This document shows positions 24,613-36,277 of a stretch of 64,000 bases of DNA, in pieces (positions within the stretch are counted from its first letter, which is position 1; each line of letters opens with the position of its first letter). A model generated the notes under the pieces. That model was not told the DNA's origin and did not search any database. It was given only the letters and a program-made list of their open reading frames with translations. The position numbers were made by a program, and so were the translations under genes. The DNA lies in the NCBI GenBank assembly GCA_002205965.3, contig NADL03000673.1, forward strand, positions 1,364,001-1,428,000, written 5' to 3'. The stretch is from Kappaphycus alvarezii. Lineage: Eukaryota; Rhodophyta; Florideophyceae; Gigartinales; Solieriaceae.

Positions 24613-26460
24613 GACAGGGAATATCTTCAAGTCTCAAAGGAATTGAACCAGACCTAGAATGACAATGATGCCTTGGAACAGCATTCAGGAGAGGGAGATT
24701 AACTCCGGATGTGATTTGCGAGAGGAAGTCAAGCAGCAGGTACTGACATTTAATGGTTATAAGTAAGGACTAAAGTACCATCAATGCATTAGCCGCACCC
24801 TCTCCCAGGACCCGACGTAAAGTCTGCGGTCTACCTTAAGCTGCTTCAGTCCCCAAAGTACGTTAGAATGTTAAAATCTAGACCACAGTTATTGTTGTGA
24901 TTTGTTGTGAATGGGATGATGAACTTAAGAGGGCGGATGAACTTGTCGGTAAAGATGTGCAGGCCTGGAGTATGGGGCAGAAATTGGTCGTCAAGACTCA
25001 GGATCACTTATCATATGGCACATGTACCAAGGCATGGTCTGACCCTCCCATCTTCAAAGGCCCTGATGTCAATACCCGCCCTCTTACCTGGACCGTGAGG
25101 TTTTTTCACCGGTAGGCCGGCGGCTTACTGTGGTGGAGTGAATTTTTTTGTCTCGTTCTTTTAAAACAATTCGGCAAATAAATGGGAACAAAGTTTTCCA
25201 TACGACCTTTGCCAGAACAAGAAATGACCGGGGAGGTTTCATTTAGCGGGAGACACACGCTCCACCGGAACAGATACGTGGGTATGACTTTGGGAGGGGA
25301 GCATAGGCCCGATAAATTTAATTATTCCAGAGTTCTGACTGAAATAAATACAATTTTACAAAACATGTTACGAGCACATCGCCCCTGACCCCTGGCCCAA
25401 TTGAATCAATTAAATTTTACGACAAATTTAACTGTACGTTCTTGTTTTGCGCGGGCTACGCGATGAAGTTCCGGTGAGTCACCAGGAGGGGGAGGCTTGT
25501 CGAGGAGCAATCTTTTAGGGCGGCATTTTTCGCCATACAAGTTGCTGTCAACAGCAACCGAAGTCGGCAACACAAACTGCTTCGGCACCCATCAAAAATA
25601 TCCCCATATCTCCCCGCCAGTTGCTGTCGAGCTCCATCCAACTCTAATTTTCTTTCACACCCCTAGCACCTGCTGGAGCCCCTGCCCCTTCTTATACCGC
25701 TTCCTCATCAAGTCTTAAACACTCCTTACCCCCCAAACACCAACAAATGTTGGGTTCACCTACAACCTCGACCCCTCCCGCTCAGTTAACACCTTCCCTC
25801 TTCCTACCCTGTTTCCTTTTGAAATTAGGACCCCCTCCCGGATCTGTCGAAGTCGGGTCTCTATCCGGAGTTGGCAACTGACGAAGACAACATCAGACTG
25901 CAATAGGGCTACTTCACCGACCAACTAACCCACTGCAATGTCTGCATTCCCTGCCCATTTGTTGTGTGGCGTCATTCTGCCACCCGCAACCCAGCATTTT
26001 GGCCAACACACATATCTTTGGACTACGCAATCGTAGATGATCGCTGAAATAATTCGTTGTACCCCTGGTTCATCCAACCGCGTCGGAGGCAGAGGGAAAT
26101 ATATTCCGTATTTTCGTCCTGGCGCGGTTGGAGGCATGAGAAGGGGAGGGGATCAGCGAGAAGGGATACAATTATTTGCAAGTGGAGCGGTAGGTGGGGC
26201 CGATAGAGCTGGAATAGGTAGGGGACCTGTTGAGGGAGAAAATGCGGGGTGCGTGCGGTCAATGGGTGTGGACAGGGACATGCTGCATGTGTGGTTGACG
26301 GTAATTTGTATGGTGAGGGAGGAAATAAAAGTGTGAGGGAGAGATGTGATGCAGTTCAAGGGGAACTACCGATTTGGTGGACAATTTTCATGGCATAAGA
26401 ATATGAAAATAGGTGAAAGGGAGTGCTAGGACATAGGCCAGGCAAATTTGAGAAACTTTG
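24613..26460. other. Spacer, no supported gene
   Basis: Short overlapping frames on both strands show no conserved motif. Part of it may be the 3' remainder of the Harbinger element. Pyrimidine-rich tracts occur at 25.6-25.85 kb. Confidence 0.5.
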
Positions 26461-27028
26461 ACCAAAGAAACGCCGAACAATCAGAAGTCGGACGAAACGA
26501 ATTCTGCGCACAGTGTCAAGCAAACAGTTTTCTTGGTTTCGAACAAGAGTCAACGCCATTGCCCTCAACCATCCGTTGATTAACATCTGGGAGAGAAACA
26601 GTGCTGGAGAGATAATTCGGGAACCTATTCCGGACTACGTCGAAGCCTACTGGAGGGAGAGTACGGCAAGGTTTGGAGACTGTAACGGGAAGATGGAATG
26701 GCTATGGGAGCAGTACTTGCATTTTAGGCGGTATGGAAACCTAGACAATGAAGTCTATGACCTCTTCACACACTTTGATGCCCTGGATATGAAACACTGC
26801 AGGAACTTTATCGGATTTTTGCAAAGTTACTTGGGAAAGGGGAGGGAAGATGAAAACATGACGCAAAGAAGGATGCTTAAATTGCGTAAGCAAGTGAATT
26901 TGCTCAGGGGATTCATGAACACGGACGTTTGCGTTGAAAAAATGCGCCGACTTGGTCATCAGGAAGCTCAAATGGTCAGCAAGCGCGCCCTCGAGAATCT
27001 CCTATTACAGTTGAGAAACGAATGGTAG
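26461..27028 (+). CDS. Unassigned basic/helical protein fragment
   Basis: An open frame runs from just after a stop near 26,458 and begins with a basic stretch PKKRRTIRSRTKR that resembles a nuclear localisation signal. It continues with aromatic- and charge-rich, probably helical sequence (YVEAYWREST, WLWEQYLHFRRYG, a Lys/Arg/Leu-rich tail) to a stop at 27,028. There is no ATG near the upstream end, so either the start is lost or an upstream exon exists. It lies between a Harbinger transposase fossil and a SANT-like fossil and may be a third gene of the same element or an orphan host gene. No family recognised. Confidence 0.3.
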
Positions 27029-27244
27029 ACTTTACTTTTATCGCCTCGCGTGTGCTCACCTCCAGTAACCCATCTAATGATTGCAATCTACGCAATGTGC
27101 TACTCACAATTCAAAGCGACTGCTTACGCATATGCTGCTTTTAAAATACTTACCTGATCTCATGAATGATAGATAATTGCACTGTAGTTATTCTTCTGAG
27201 TTCAGCTCGAATAAACAAACCGCAAGCAGTAGCCGGGTTTTACG

Positions 27245-28592
27245 TCAACTTTGAATTGTTCTCAGAGCCTTGCAGCGTCTCCGTGACGTGTTGCAGGACA
27301 CAACGTGCTTGTGCGGTGTCTCCGAATTCCTTCTAGAGCTCAGCAGCCTTATGAATTGTTCCAGTTTCGTAAACGCAAGTTTATGCTGTATCTCCAACTT
27401 ACGCATTTGCGGAGCCTCTGTATCAGGTGAAAGCTGCTTCATAGATATCTCAACCCCCTCCTCTTTGAGCGCAACGATTTTCTTACCTAGTTGGTAGTCC
27501 CTCTCCTTGATGTTAATCCTTCCTCTTTAAAACAGTGTCCTTTTTCTTCAGTGCCAGTTCTTGTTCCATGAGGGTGCGTTGCGGCTTCATGTGAGCAACT
27601 GTAGCCCTCGAAAGCTCCTCATGCGAGTTGCTAAATGCAGCCAAATTCTGCTTCACCTTTGATATTGCGGAGAAGCTGCTGGAACTACTTAATTCCTTCC
27701 TTTCAGAAGCGGGAGATTTCTCGCTCAGCTCGGGTCCTAAAACAGTAGCCCCGTTCCTCCCGCCCACTGCTAACTGAGTGCCTTGCGTTTGAAGCATCAT
27801 TCCTCCTTTCTCTCTTCCATCTCCACCGGGCACTTTGTTTTCAAATTCTCCGTCAAAGGGCTGTATGGGGAGGCCTTGTCAGGAAAGATAGGCGATGGAG
27901 ATGATGGCGGTGTATATAGGTAAAGCAGGGACAGGGGGTTTCCGGTCTTTTGTGGCTTAATATTACTACCAACTTGGTTTGATGGGGCTTTAACAGTCCT
28001 AGTGGAACTTTGCTCCTGCGTTTGTTCGGGCGATGGCAGTGTGGGAGTCTTCGTAATGTGTGGTGCGGAGACCTCACCGGTTGGGTCACTGGGTTCTGAA
28101 GCAGAATCGGAATCGCCAGGTATTTGTTCAGAATCCACCCTAATTTCCTAAAGGATGGGGAGGGTAATGTCATTCCTGTCCCTAAGGAAAGATTACAGTG
28201 CAGAAAAGTGGACAAACTCCCTCGTAATATGACTGGGAAGCGATTCGCCTTCTCCAACTTCAAGACCAGCGCCTGATGCAGAGTATTTATCCATCACCTC
28301 CTTGTAACAATTCGACAAATACCTTTGCTTGTTGTAGACCTGTTTACATTCAACGTAAACCGGCTTCTTTAAGTCCCTCTTCGCAATATCCGCGTTGAGA
28401 AAAACAGCAGCCTTCTTCGCAAGGGATAGCTTTGGCATCTTCCTAAAGTCTGTTTAATTATTCTCCCAATACTCAATAAACAACTCCTCATCAGTGGTTT
28501 TCCACTTATATTCCACTCCCTCCTTATTCCTTTTCTTTCCCTTCCCCTTTGCACCTCGACTCTTCCCGTGTTTTCTGTGCGGTTTCGTTCAC
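27245..28592 (-). pseudogene. Broken SANT/Myb-like protein with coiled-coil tail
   Basis: Read on the minus strand from about 28,590: a Lys/Gly-rich lead, then KWKTTDEELFIEYWENN, an in-frame stop, and directly after it in the same frame TDFRKMPKLSLAKKA, VYVECKQVYNKQRYLSNCY and YSASGAG (28,453-28,250). This matches the Myb/SANT-like (trihelix-type) DNA-binding domain with its 'W.DEE...IE.W', 'QC/QV..K...L...Y' and 'SGAG' blocks. Downstream frames (28,138-27,513) are Ser/Pro/Thr-rich, then charged and heptad-like, and continue across a stop into another helical segment ending at 27,245. SANT-like proteins accompany PIF/Harbinger transposases, and one lies 3 kb away facing this gene, so this may be that element's DNA-binding partner. 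Confidence 0.5.
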
Positions 28593-28727
28593 GCTGCCGG
28601 ATACTCAGCGGTTTGGGTGTCGGCACCCACCATTGGTTCCGGCAGCAGTTGCAACGAGAGAGGTAACCTGAACCCCTGCTCTCCTATTGGATTAGGATTC
28701 CTTTAGTTTGCGTATGCGTTCCCAATT

Positions 28728-29687
28728 TTATTTCTCTATGGTATCATCAATTTCCTGCCAACGGCGCTCGCGTTCTTCAGCGCTCTTTTGCAGGTTCTCT
28801 TCCAGAGCTTCCCTGTACCTCTCGTAAACTTTTGCGCGGTTAACCGTCCCAACACTACCCGAAGCGGAGCTTGAATTAGCGATACAATGTTTAGAAGGTG
28901 CGTTTCGTGGAGCAAGTCCAGTATACATAAGACATGGTTGAGGAAGGATTTTCACCGGCCTCCACCCTTCCTTTGGATTCATTCAGGGAGGTACAGCAGT
29001 ACGATTTTGTAATACGGGAGCCGTAATTACGGGAATGACGGAGCAATTAGCTGGAATATTTGTACTCGGGGCCATTTGTAACGAAGGGTTCGCATTCCAG
29101 GCACCAATCGCCGGAGTGGCGGGCACCGGAACAGCAAGGGCCGGAGCAGCGGTTACCTGAGGTACGCGCTTTGTGTTGATAGGTTTCGAAGCAGAGGATA
29201 TCGGAGCGATTTGCGTCGAAACAGAAGATGCCGGAGCGACATAGGCCAGAGCGGCGTGTGTGGGTGCGATGGACTGCGTGCCATGGATTGCTTGGAATAC
29301 ATGTTCTTTATCCGAGGGAAACCTCACAAGACAGGCCAGGACGGCCTTTGCCATAACGGTGGGGGAATTTGTAGTTGGGGGTGCTGTTGACACAAACACT
29401 GCTTGAGATTTACCAGAATTATTCGGCGGCTTGGGAGTAATTCGGGCATTCTCGCGTGGGCAGGCATTTTGATAACACAAATGCAGCGAAAATGTATGGG
29501 ATAGCTTGTCCTGTTTTGACAAGAACGACTTATCTGCTGATCCATTTGGGCGTTGGGTTGAGGGTCCCTCTCCATTAAGTGCCCCTGGGCGGTAGCGATC
29601 ACCCTCAACTCGGGGCCTCATGTAGCTTGCCAGATGACCATTTTTTGGAATTTCCGCCCTTTTCGGGGAACAGTCGTCTTCCTTCAA
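28728..29687 (-). other. Two unassigned minus-strand frames upstream of the SANT-like fossil
   Basis: A 234-codon ATG frame (29,687-28,983) is Ala/Pro/Thr/Val-rich and low in complexity. It stops one base before an ATG frame of 84 codons (28,982-28,728) that ends in a charged, coiled-coil-like stretch (YERYREALEENLQKSAEE). They lie on the same strand as, and upstream of, the SANT-like fossil, and may be the amino-terminal part of the same protein or a separate accessory gene of that element. I do not recognise either. Confidence 0.3.
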
Positions 29688-29689
29688 AT

Positions 29690-31440
29690 CAGCATCCCCG
29701 TACTCCTGCTCCTAGTTCCCCCATCCTCTCCACAAGCATCTGGGAGCCCCTGAGCTCCTGAATTGGCGTATAGCTACAGGGATCGCAAGGAAGTTACGAC
29801 AAATGCGCCGTTAGTTTGGTCAGCTTATACCCTGCTCCAAACGGACAGCTTACAGCACCGTGTAAAAGTAACGGACTTGGTATTTTGGTTATGAAAGCCC
29901 GCTGAAATCCCGAATTGGCTAATCCCAAGCCCGGAAATTTTCCCAACTTTTCCCAGCAGCTAGTGTGAATACCCTTATTATTATCTTCCGGAGAGTAAAG
30001 TATGGTACGGAGGTACTGCACTGAATCGTTGTTGAAGTTTTTTTTATGATCTCATAGGCGGAATAAAGAATAATAGTGTCTGACGTGATAACGCGTAGGA
30101 TAGTACGGAGGTCATTCTCAAATAATACCTTGTGAAAGTAAAATCCAGGGCGTAAAGCTCCCAAAAGCGCCTCTAGATTGCATTATTCTCTCCCGTAGAT
30201 TCATTCTCTGCCGTGTATTCTCTCCCTGGTCACCTTAATGTCGCCCGCCGGAATTCAGCATTTATAGCAAATACATCATACTGCTTACGACTGGGTAGCA
30301 GAGCACCTAGTATTCGCTCTTCGTCTGTGACGAATGCTGCATTCGTACCTCCTCGCCTCCAAGATGAGGCGGTGATCATGCCTCTGTAAAAAGCATCAAG
30401 CCTCAAAGTCGATCATGCTGGCGCTACATTCTTAGACGCATTCCTCATGCCATGCTAATTTTATAAATCCCCCTCGATGCTTGTAACCAATTGATTCCGT
30501 CGCGAAATTTTCTCATAGGACGAAAAAAACTCTGTTCCAGGTTATTTTCGGTGTCAATGAAGCGTTGTGAGAGTAAATTCAAACTTTAAGACGACTAGCT
30601 TCCTCGACAATGAAGTTGTGTCTCTATCCAAACTGCGTCCGATCATGAGTTTATCCACAAGTGCAATCAATAAGTAAAGGCACGCTCTTCCGAAAGTTCT
30701 GTCAGTAAATGTAACCCGCTCGGCGCTTGGACGGGTGCGTTATCCGGTTCTGAAATCGGCAGCCAAAGTTCACAGCTGGATTCATGCAAGTAATCGTTTG
30801 TAATTGTGGTGAAACACCCGGGAGTTATGCTAGTAGTGCTACTTTGACGTTCGAAGCCCATTTTTCAGGTAGAACGGTAGAGATCATCTGGTTTTAGAAA
30901 CTACGTTTTAGTTTAGGACTCACTATGACGTGCTATTGTTTGTAGCGTCGAATACTAAGTTGGTTGAGTGAACCAACAAGAAAACTACCCAGAATAGGAA
31001 CCCAACCAACGGGTTAACCTGGATAACGAAAGATACTACGAAACTCGTTTGTGCTAGTTGCAAAACGGTGGCAATGCTGAATTGTTGCAAGTATGGAGGA
31101 TATCCCAGAGTAGGCAGTTGGTTCCCCGTTTACACCAGAGGTTGCAGTTGGCCGTAGTGATAAATACTAGTTAGCTAGTCTGGAGTTTGAATTAACTGGT
31201 AATCTTACAAAGTAATTCAAATAAAGGCTATTCTACAAATCGATGGGGGTGCAGCGCCTCGTGCTGCATAGGTGAGCTCGTGCTGACAGTTGTGGGCCGC
31301 GTGGCACAGGTAATGGAATTCTCCCTTACAGTGCATAGTACAGTATTGTACTGTAAAGTGCCATATAGTGCTGGGTAGGACATCATGCACGCGATGCAGG
31401 CATAAAATACAGTGGCCGAAGAAAGAAGAAACTTTACTTC
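29690..31440. other. Spacer, no supported gene
   Basis: No long frame is present. A layout resembling a small LTR promoter (ATAAATACTAG at about 31,164, AATAAA-like at about 31,222) is seen but has no repeat partner that I could establish. A CATAGTACAGTATTGTACTG word at about 31,325-31,350 belongs to the dispersed CAGTACTG set. Confidence 0.4.
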
Positions 31441-31449
31441 ATTGAGTAT

Positions 31450-32333
31450 CTATCGTGTTACACTGCAGGACTGTCTATACGGCTAAAAACTAACCGGATG
31501 TTCCACGTCAGGCACGTGCAGTGGGGTTCGCGATAGAATCGCCATTGCAACAGAAGACCACAGTGTGCAACTTATGCGCTGATAAATACGTCTGCGGATC
31601 ACTCCTGTAGTTGTGTTGAACTTCTCTGCGATGCGCGGGATGAAGTCTTCGAGGAACGGAATAGATGCGGGGGATGGGGCACCCAACGAGTCGAAAGCCA
31701 GGGGCTGAAACTTGAAGTCGGTTCCTGGAGGGTGTTGTGCGAAGGGGGCGGGATGCGGCGTACCAGTTTGCGCTCCAGGTCTTTGACTTTGTCTCGGTGG
31801 GCAATGTCGCCGGCGCTGCCGGCCACTTGTGTGGCCCTTGTGCGCACGCCTTGTTTGAACGGCGAGACAACGGTAAGGTCGCAGGCTATGGGGCGGACCT
31901 GTTGGCCTGTGGGCACGGGGGGGGGTTGTATGAAAATGTCCGCAGGGCGGATATTCGTTCCCGGGACAAGGAGCGGGACTTCGTATTGGCAGTCAAGGCC
32001 CGCAGCGCGAGCAACGTGATAGGCGAAAACGTTGCGCAGCGAGTTGTCGCGGTGCGGGCGGCCGAAGCCGGCTGGGCAGAGGTCCGCCGCGTGGTGCCCG
32101 AGTGCGTCTATAGTTTGGTTACAGTGGGCGCAGGTGAGCGGGCGAGAGTCGTCATGTACAGGGAGGCCGAGGTGCCGGCGGATCATGGTCTGCCAGTGGG
32201 CCGAGGACACCACCGTAGCGGATGTTTGATGGGCGATGAGAAATGCGGAGTCAGGGCTGTTCCGGAACGCCAGGCCACGAATCCGATGTCGAACTTCTAG
32301 AGTGCTGTGCTGAGCCGGGTTAGGGTGTGTCAC
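31450..32333 (-). mobile_element. 5'-truncated non-LTR retrotransposon, endonuclease end (copy A)
   Basis: The minus-strand frame 32,333-31,599 encodes the carboxy-terminal part of a LINE polyprotein: a CCHC-type knuckle (CAHCNQTIDALGHHAADLC), then RNVFAYHVARAAGL, a Glu (QYEVP), RPADI and IACDLTVVSPF. These are the spaced R-N, E, D and D residues of a restriction-like endonuclease as in R2-type elements. A neighbouring frame carries the last residues (RRRIYQRISCTLWSS..AMAILSRTPLHVPDVEHP). The reverse transcriptase is absent, as expected from 5' truncation during target-primed reverse transcription. The 3' untranslated tail is shared with the long copy at 60-64 kb. Frame changes make it inactive. 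Confidence 0.75.
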
Positions 32334-32416
32334 CTATTGGACGGAAACAATGAGTCCCAAATACATACCAAGATGAAATGTTTTCCAAAACCGTCCGTGG
32401 CGACTTGGCGCCAAAG

Positions 32417-32453
32417 TACCGTACTGTACAGTACAGTACTGTACAGTACTGTA
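32417..32453. repeat. Cluster of CAGTACTG palindromic words
   Basis: The stretch is built almost wholly from GTACAGTAC and GTACTGTAC units, each the reverse complement of the other, so the block can fold back on itself. The same vocabulary recurs in most spacers of the right half of the window. Confidence 0.8.
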
Positions 32454-34654
32454 GGCACCGTCGGGTGCTAGTAGGATCGATGTCCCAAACTTGGATCGAG
32501 GCCACGTGCCATAGCGCTTCCACTGGGCCGTGCACTGCAGTAATACTGTACCCTCGGTAAACGTTAGCCTGGGACCGTTGGCCATGGCGCAAATTTCAAT
32601 CGGTGTTCATTCAAATAAAAGTTAATTCAAAAAAGGGCGCCGCTCAATGCAGGCCTGTGGAACCAGCTCTTTGGCAATAAGTACAGTACTGTACCTAACA
32701 ACTGTACAGAGCCGGGAATGCCGTACATGTTGGATGGACAAAGGGCAAGCAGGCAGACATACAATCGAGTGAGGAGGGAGTCTGCTCAGGGGACGATGCC
32801 AATACGCAGCGGGCAACAACTTGACCAGCTAGCACAGCCTGCAAGCGCCGAGCAAAGCGAGTGAGAAAATGACAGCATTCCTGGCAGGGAGCAGAGCCCA
32901 ACAGCAGCACAGCAAAGACAGCGCACCACGGGAAGCAAGGCGCCCGTGCAGCACCCAAGCGCCGTACTGTGCATGCCAAAGCCGATGTGAAAAAGTAACA
33001 GTTCGAGTGGCAGGGAGTGTGAGCCTTGAAATGAAAAAAAAGCATGGTGTGAAGAACGGTTGCAACTGTGACACGATTGTCGCAAGTGCTATTAACGAAT
33101 ATTGGTGCAGTTGAGTTGACACTATAGTTGTGGATGACAGTTGCAATGCAAAACATGAGAATACGTCGCCGCGAAAAAGGGTGGCAGCAAACGGCGGGGA
33201 CGACGCTAACGGTGGGTTGTAACTATTCAAGCGACGCTGGATGGCAAGGGTGGTGGACAGCGCCCCGAATGAGGAGGTGTGCAATTCGGGCGGCAGGGTT
33301 GTATGAAATATTGGGAGATTGTGATCACAGTGTGCATTTTCGCTGCTTGCAGACTAAAAGGACAGGCAGAGAGAGTCAACAGAGCGGGTATATTGTTTAC
33401 ACCCTCCCCTCGCATATAAAGAAAGCAGGGAGTGACAGTAGGCGCCTTGTAAAGAGCATACGAGATATGTTGTTCACAGGCTTTCCATGGTTGTAGTTTA
33501 CACCCAAAGCCTCTGGAAGACGGTTCCACTTGAACGTAGCAATCCAACCAAAGGTGCACACGTGAGGCAAAATGTTCCACCGACACCGCCACACAGTCCT
33601 TTCCCACCCCGAACAAACAAATATGGTTTTGGTTGGAATGTAAAGAAAAGCAAACTTTGGAGATTGCGGTGAGATGGGTTTTCCTTTTTGGGGGGGGGTG
33701 GGAGGTTGGCTGTTTTTAGGAGGGGTGCGGGTGTGGAATGGGGGGAGTTGTGTTGTGTGATTGAGGGTTGATGGGAGTTGCGTGTTGGTGGGCATTGTGT
33801 GTTGATTTTTTGGGGGCTTGGGGTTTGTGAGGAGAGATGGAGTGATGGTGAGTCGGGGAGGGGTGGAGGGTGTTAGTCTTTTTTTCTGGTTTAAAGGTTT
33901 TATTTGTGTATTGTAGCTGGGGTGGGTTGGAGGTTTGAGGAGTTTTGGTGGTTGCGAGGAGAGAGAATGGGCATACTGTATCTGTCATAAACGCGCTGAT
34001 TACCGTACAATACAGTATCCTGCGAGAAGAGCCATGATTGAAGGGTTGTTTTGCTTCCAGAAGAAACAGCGTGTATGCCGGGGAAACGAATCGACGTCTT
34101 CCCACATTAGGACCGGTGAAGGTGAAATGGGACGGCGTCAACTCAACTCAATGCTGTATACACAACACTGTATGTCTACTGTAGCAGAGCACGCGACCAA
34201 CAAGGCCCGCAGCAAAAAAAAGGCGGGCAAACGCTTGTACAAAGGGCGTTCGGGTAGGATACCAAAATCATCGACACAACAACAAAGAAAACATGGAAAA
34301 CCAAATCATACAGCAAAGCATCTCAGTCCCCAACGCCACGCCAAAAATAGCCACAGCCCCCCATCCCCATCTACACTGCACCACCCACACATCACCGTCC
34401 ACAAACGCCGCGAAAACCGCACATGATTCGTTGTCCAACACACATGTACAAACACAACCTCCCCAATCATGCCACTCACGTTACAAACCTCCAATCCCCA
34501 CCACTCCCAACACAACCATCCAAATCAAACCAAACCAGCTAGGCAGACACTGGGACAGGCGTCACAACACCAAGTAACCGTACAGAGCACCCACGGGCAG
34601 TTGCATCGCGTGTTGAGGGTGCTCTTTGAGTCCCCGATCAAGCGCTTGGCATCA

Positions 34655-34712
34655 TGTACAGTACAGTACACAGTACAATACATACAGTGACTGTATTGTA
34701 TTGTACAGTAAA
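34655..34712. repeat. Cluster of CAGTACTG-type words
   Basis: The left part repeats GTACAGTACA, and the right part repeats TGTATTGTATTGTACAG. The two halves are partly complementary, giving an imperfect fold-back of about 55 bp. Confidence 0.7.
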
Positions 34713-35360
34713 CCACTCTGCGCTGGACTGATGACGGAATGGACAGTGTCGATGCCATGCTATGCACCACACGGACGGTGCGTGCGGGTGGGAGGGTTTG
34801 CATGGTGCGATTTGAGACGGCGTTGTGAAATTGGGGTACGGTGTAGTATTGTACGGTACTGTAATTTGGAATTATGAACACGCGCTGTGGGGTGGGACGC
34901 GTGGTGGTGGGGGGTGGTGGTTTTTGCATGTGCTTGTCTTTTTTGTTTAAGGGGAGTGGAGGGGGGGAGATGGTTGGGGGAAGCGGTGTGGGGGGTTGAG
35001 TGTGGAAAAAAAGACAAGGCTTTTTGCGCGGTGAAATCCAACTGCCTCATTTCTCGCCTCGATGAAACGGAGCTACGGTGTGATGGTTTCGGTTTGAGGC
35101 TACTAGTGCTCTGTAGCTTGTTTGCCTTGCCGTGTGACTGCATGGAGGTGCTTGCTACCGTAGTGCCAGGTGGGTTGCTTGTAGTTTTTCTTTAGGGATC
35201 TTCGGTACAGTTGTATTTCGGGGTAAAATGGGCGGGTGAACGGGGGAATAGTATGGCAGTACTGTACAGTGCAGTAATGTACAATGGCACCAATTGAAAA
35301 TGTCTTACAGTGTGGAGGAGTGGCAAAGGGTGTGGTTCAAGTGTTTGTTGGTTGCTTGCC

Positions 35361-35404
35361 GTACAGTACAGTACAGTAACGTACAGTACTGTACTGTACT
35401 ATTA
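35361..35404. repeat. Cluster of CAGTACTG palindromic words
   Basis: GTACAGTAC units on the left (35,361-35,380) face GTACTGTAC units on the right (35,381-35,402), so the block is a near-perfect inverted repeat. It lies about 0.9 kb upstream of the macro-like gene. Confidence 0.8.
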
Positions 35405-36277
35405 TAACAGGTGGGAATAAGGATTCAAGCTACCGTATGATGTGGGAAACGGGAATGCCAAGAGAGCATTGGCCCTGTAAATAATTTCCTTTTTTGATCC
35501 AAGTGGCGAGTGTTCCACAGCACACCAATGTCATACTCCACAGTCCATGTGCCCATGTGGGCCAATGATCTCTCCATTTCGCCATCTAATTGGTCGCTCA
35601 CTTGTTGCCGCGTCACATTCGCGCCAGCCCTCTTTTCACCCAAATGTCCATATTAAATTTTCTTTAATTTTGAGAATTGCTTAAATCATCGCTCGTTTCC
35701 ATCCGCAAGGGCCCCCCGAATCACCACTCTCCGCCGTCTCAAACTGCCATTCCGCGGCTGCTAGAGGGGGGGGGGTTCCCCGCACAACGTTCAACCCTGG
35801 TTCAAATCGCCCCATTTCACCCCATACGCCCACTTTTGCCCCTCGTCTTGACATCCGCTTGTCACCCCCCTGCCCCTACCCTTCTCTATCACCACATCAC
35901 CCTACCTTTAATCGAAAACGAAAAAAAAATTGATAAAAAAAAAACAAAAAAAAATTACTATTCGTTTCGCGACAGAACTACTCTTTTTCCATCTCATCAT
36001 CACCCCCGCCACAAACACTCGCCAATTCATCATCCACCCTTCCCTCTCCCCCCCCTCAAGTCCCCACTGTACTTCCTGCCGTCCCTCCTCATCCCACCCT
36101 CCCCAAACTCCATCCCGTTTTCCCTTTTAAGCCACTCCACCCACTCCACTCGCCCCCCTCCCTACCCATCCACTCCACACCCACCATCCAATCCCCCATC
36201 TTATCATCAACCATCCCAAACCCCAAACCTTTCCCCAACACTCCACCCCTTCCCTACCGCACACAAAATTCCCAACC

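Larger units (their letters stand above)
32620..36277. other. Spacer with strand-biased tracts and CAGTACTG clusters
   Basis: No supported gene. Long overlapping frames on both strands reflect base-composition bias: G-rich from 33.68 to 33.95 kb, A/C-rich from 34.27 to 34.55 kb, G/T-rich from 34.87 to 35.0 kb, and C-rich pyrimidine sequence from 35.69 to 36.27 kb just before the macro-like gene. The last block is probably the promoter and 5' leader of that gene. Palindromic CAGTACTG words occur at about 34.0, 34.66-34.71, 34.84, 35.26 and 35.36-35.40 kb. Confidence 0.5.

Noticed and set aside
33397-34577. Pro/Thr/His-rich frames on both strands
   Set aside because: They lie in G-rich or A/C-rich spacer tracts, overlap each other and lack domains or conserved motifs.
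32417-35404. CRISPR-like repeats suggested by recurrent GTACAGTAC words
   Set aside because: Repeats are short, irregularly spaced and without uniform spacers, and the genome is eukaryotic.
35760-35830. tRNA-like GGTTCAAATCGCC box
   Set aside because: No matching A box, acceptor stem or anticodon arm could be folded around it.
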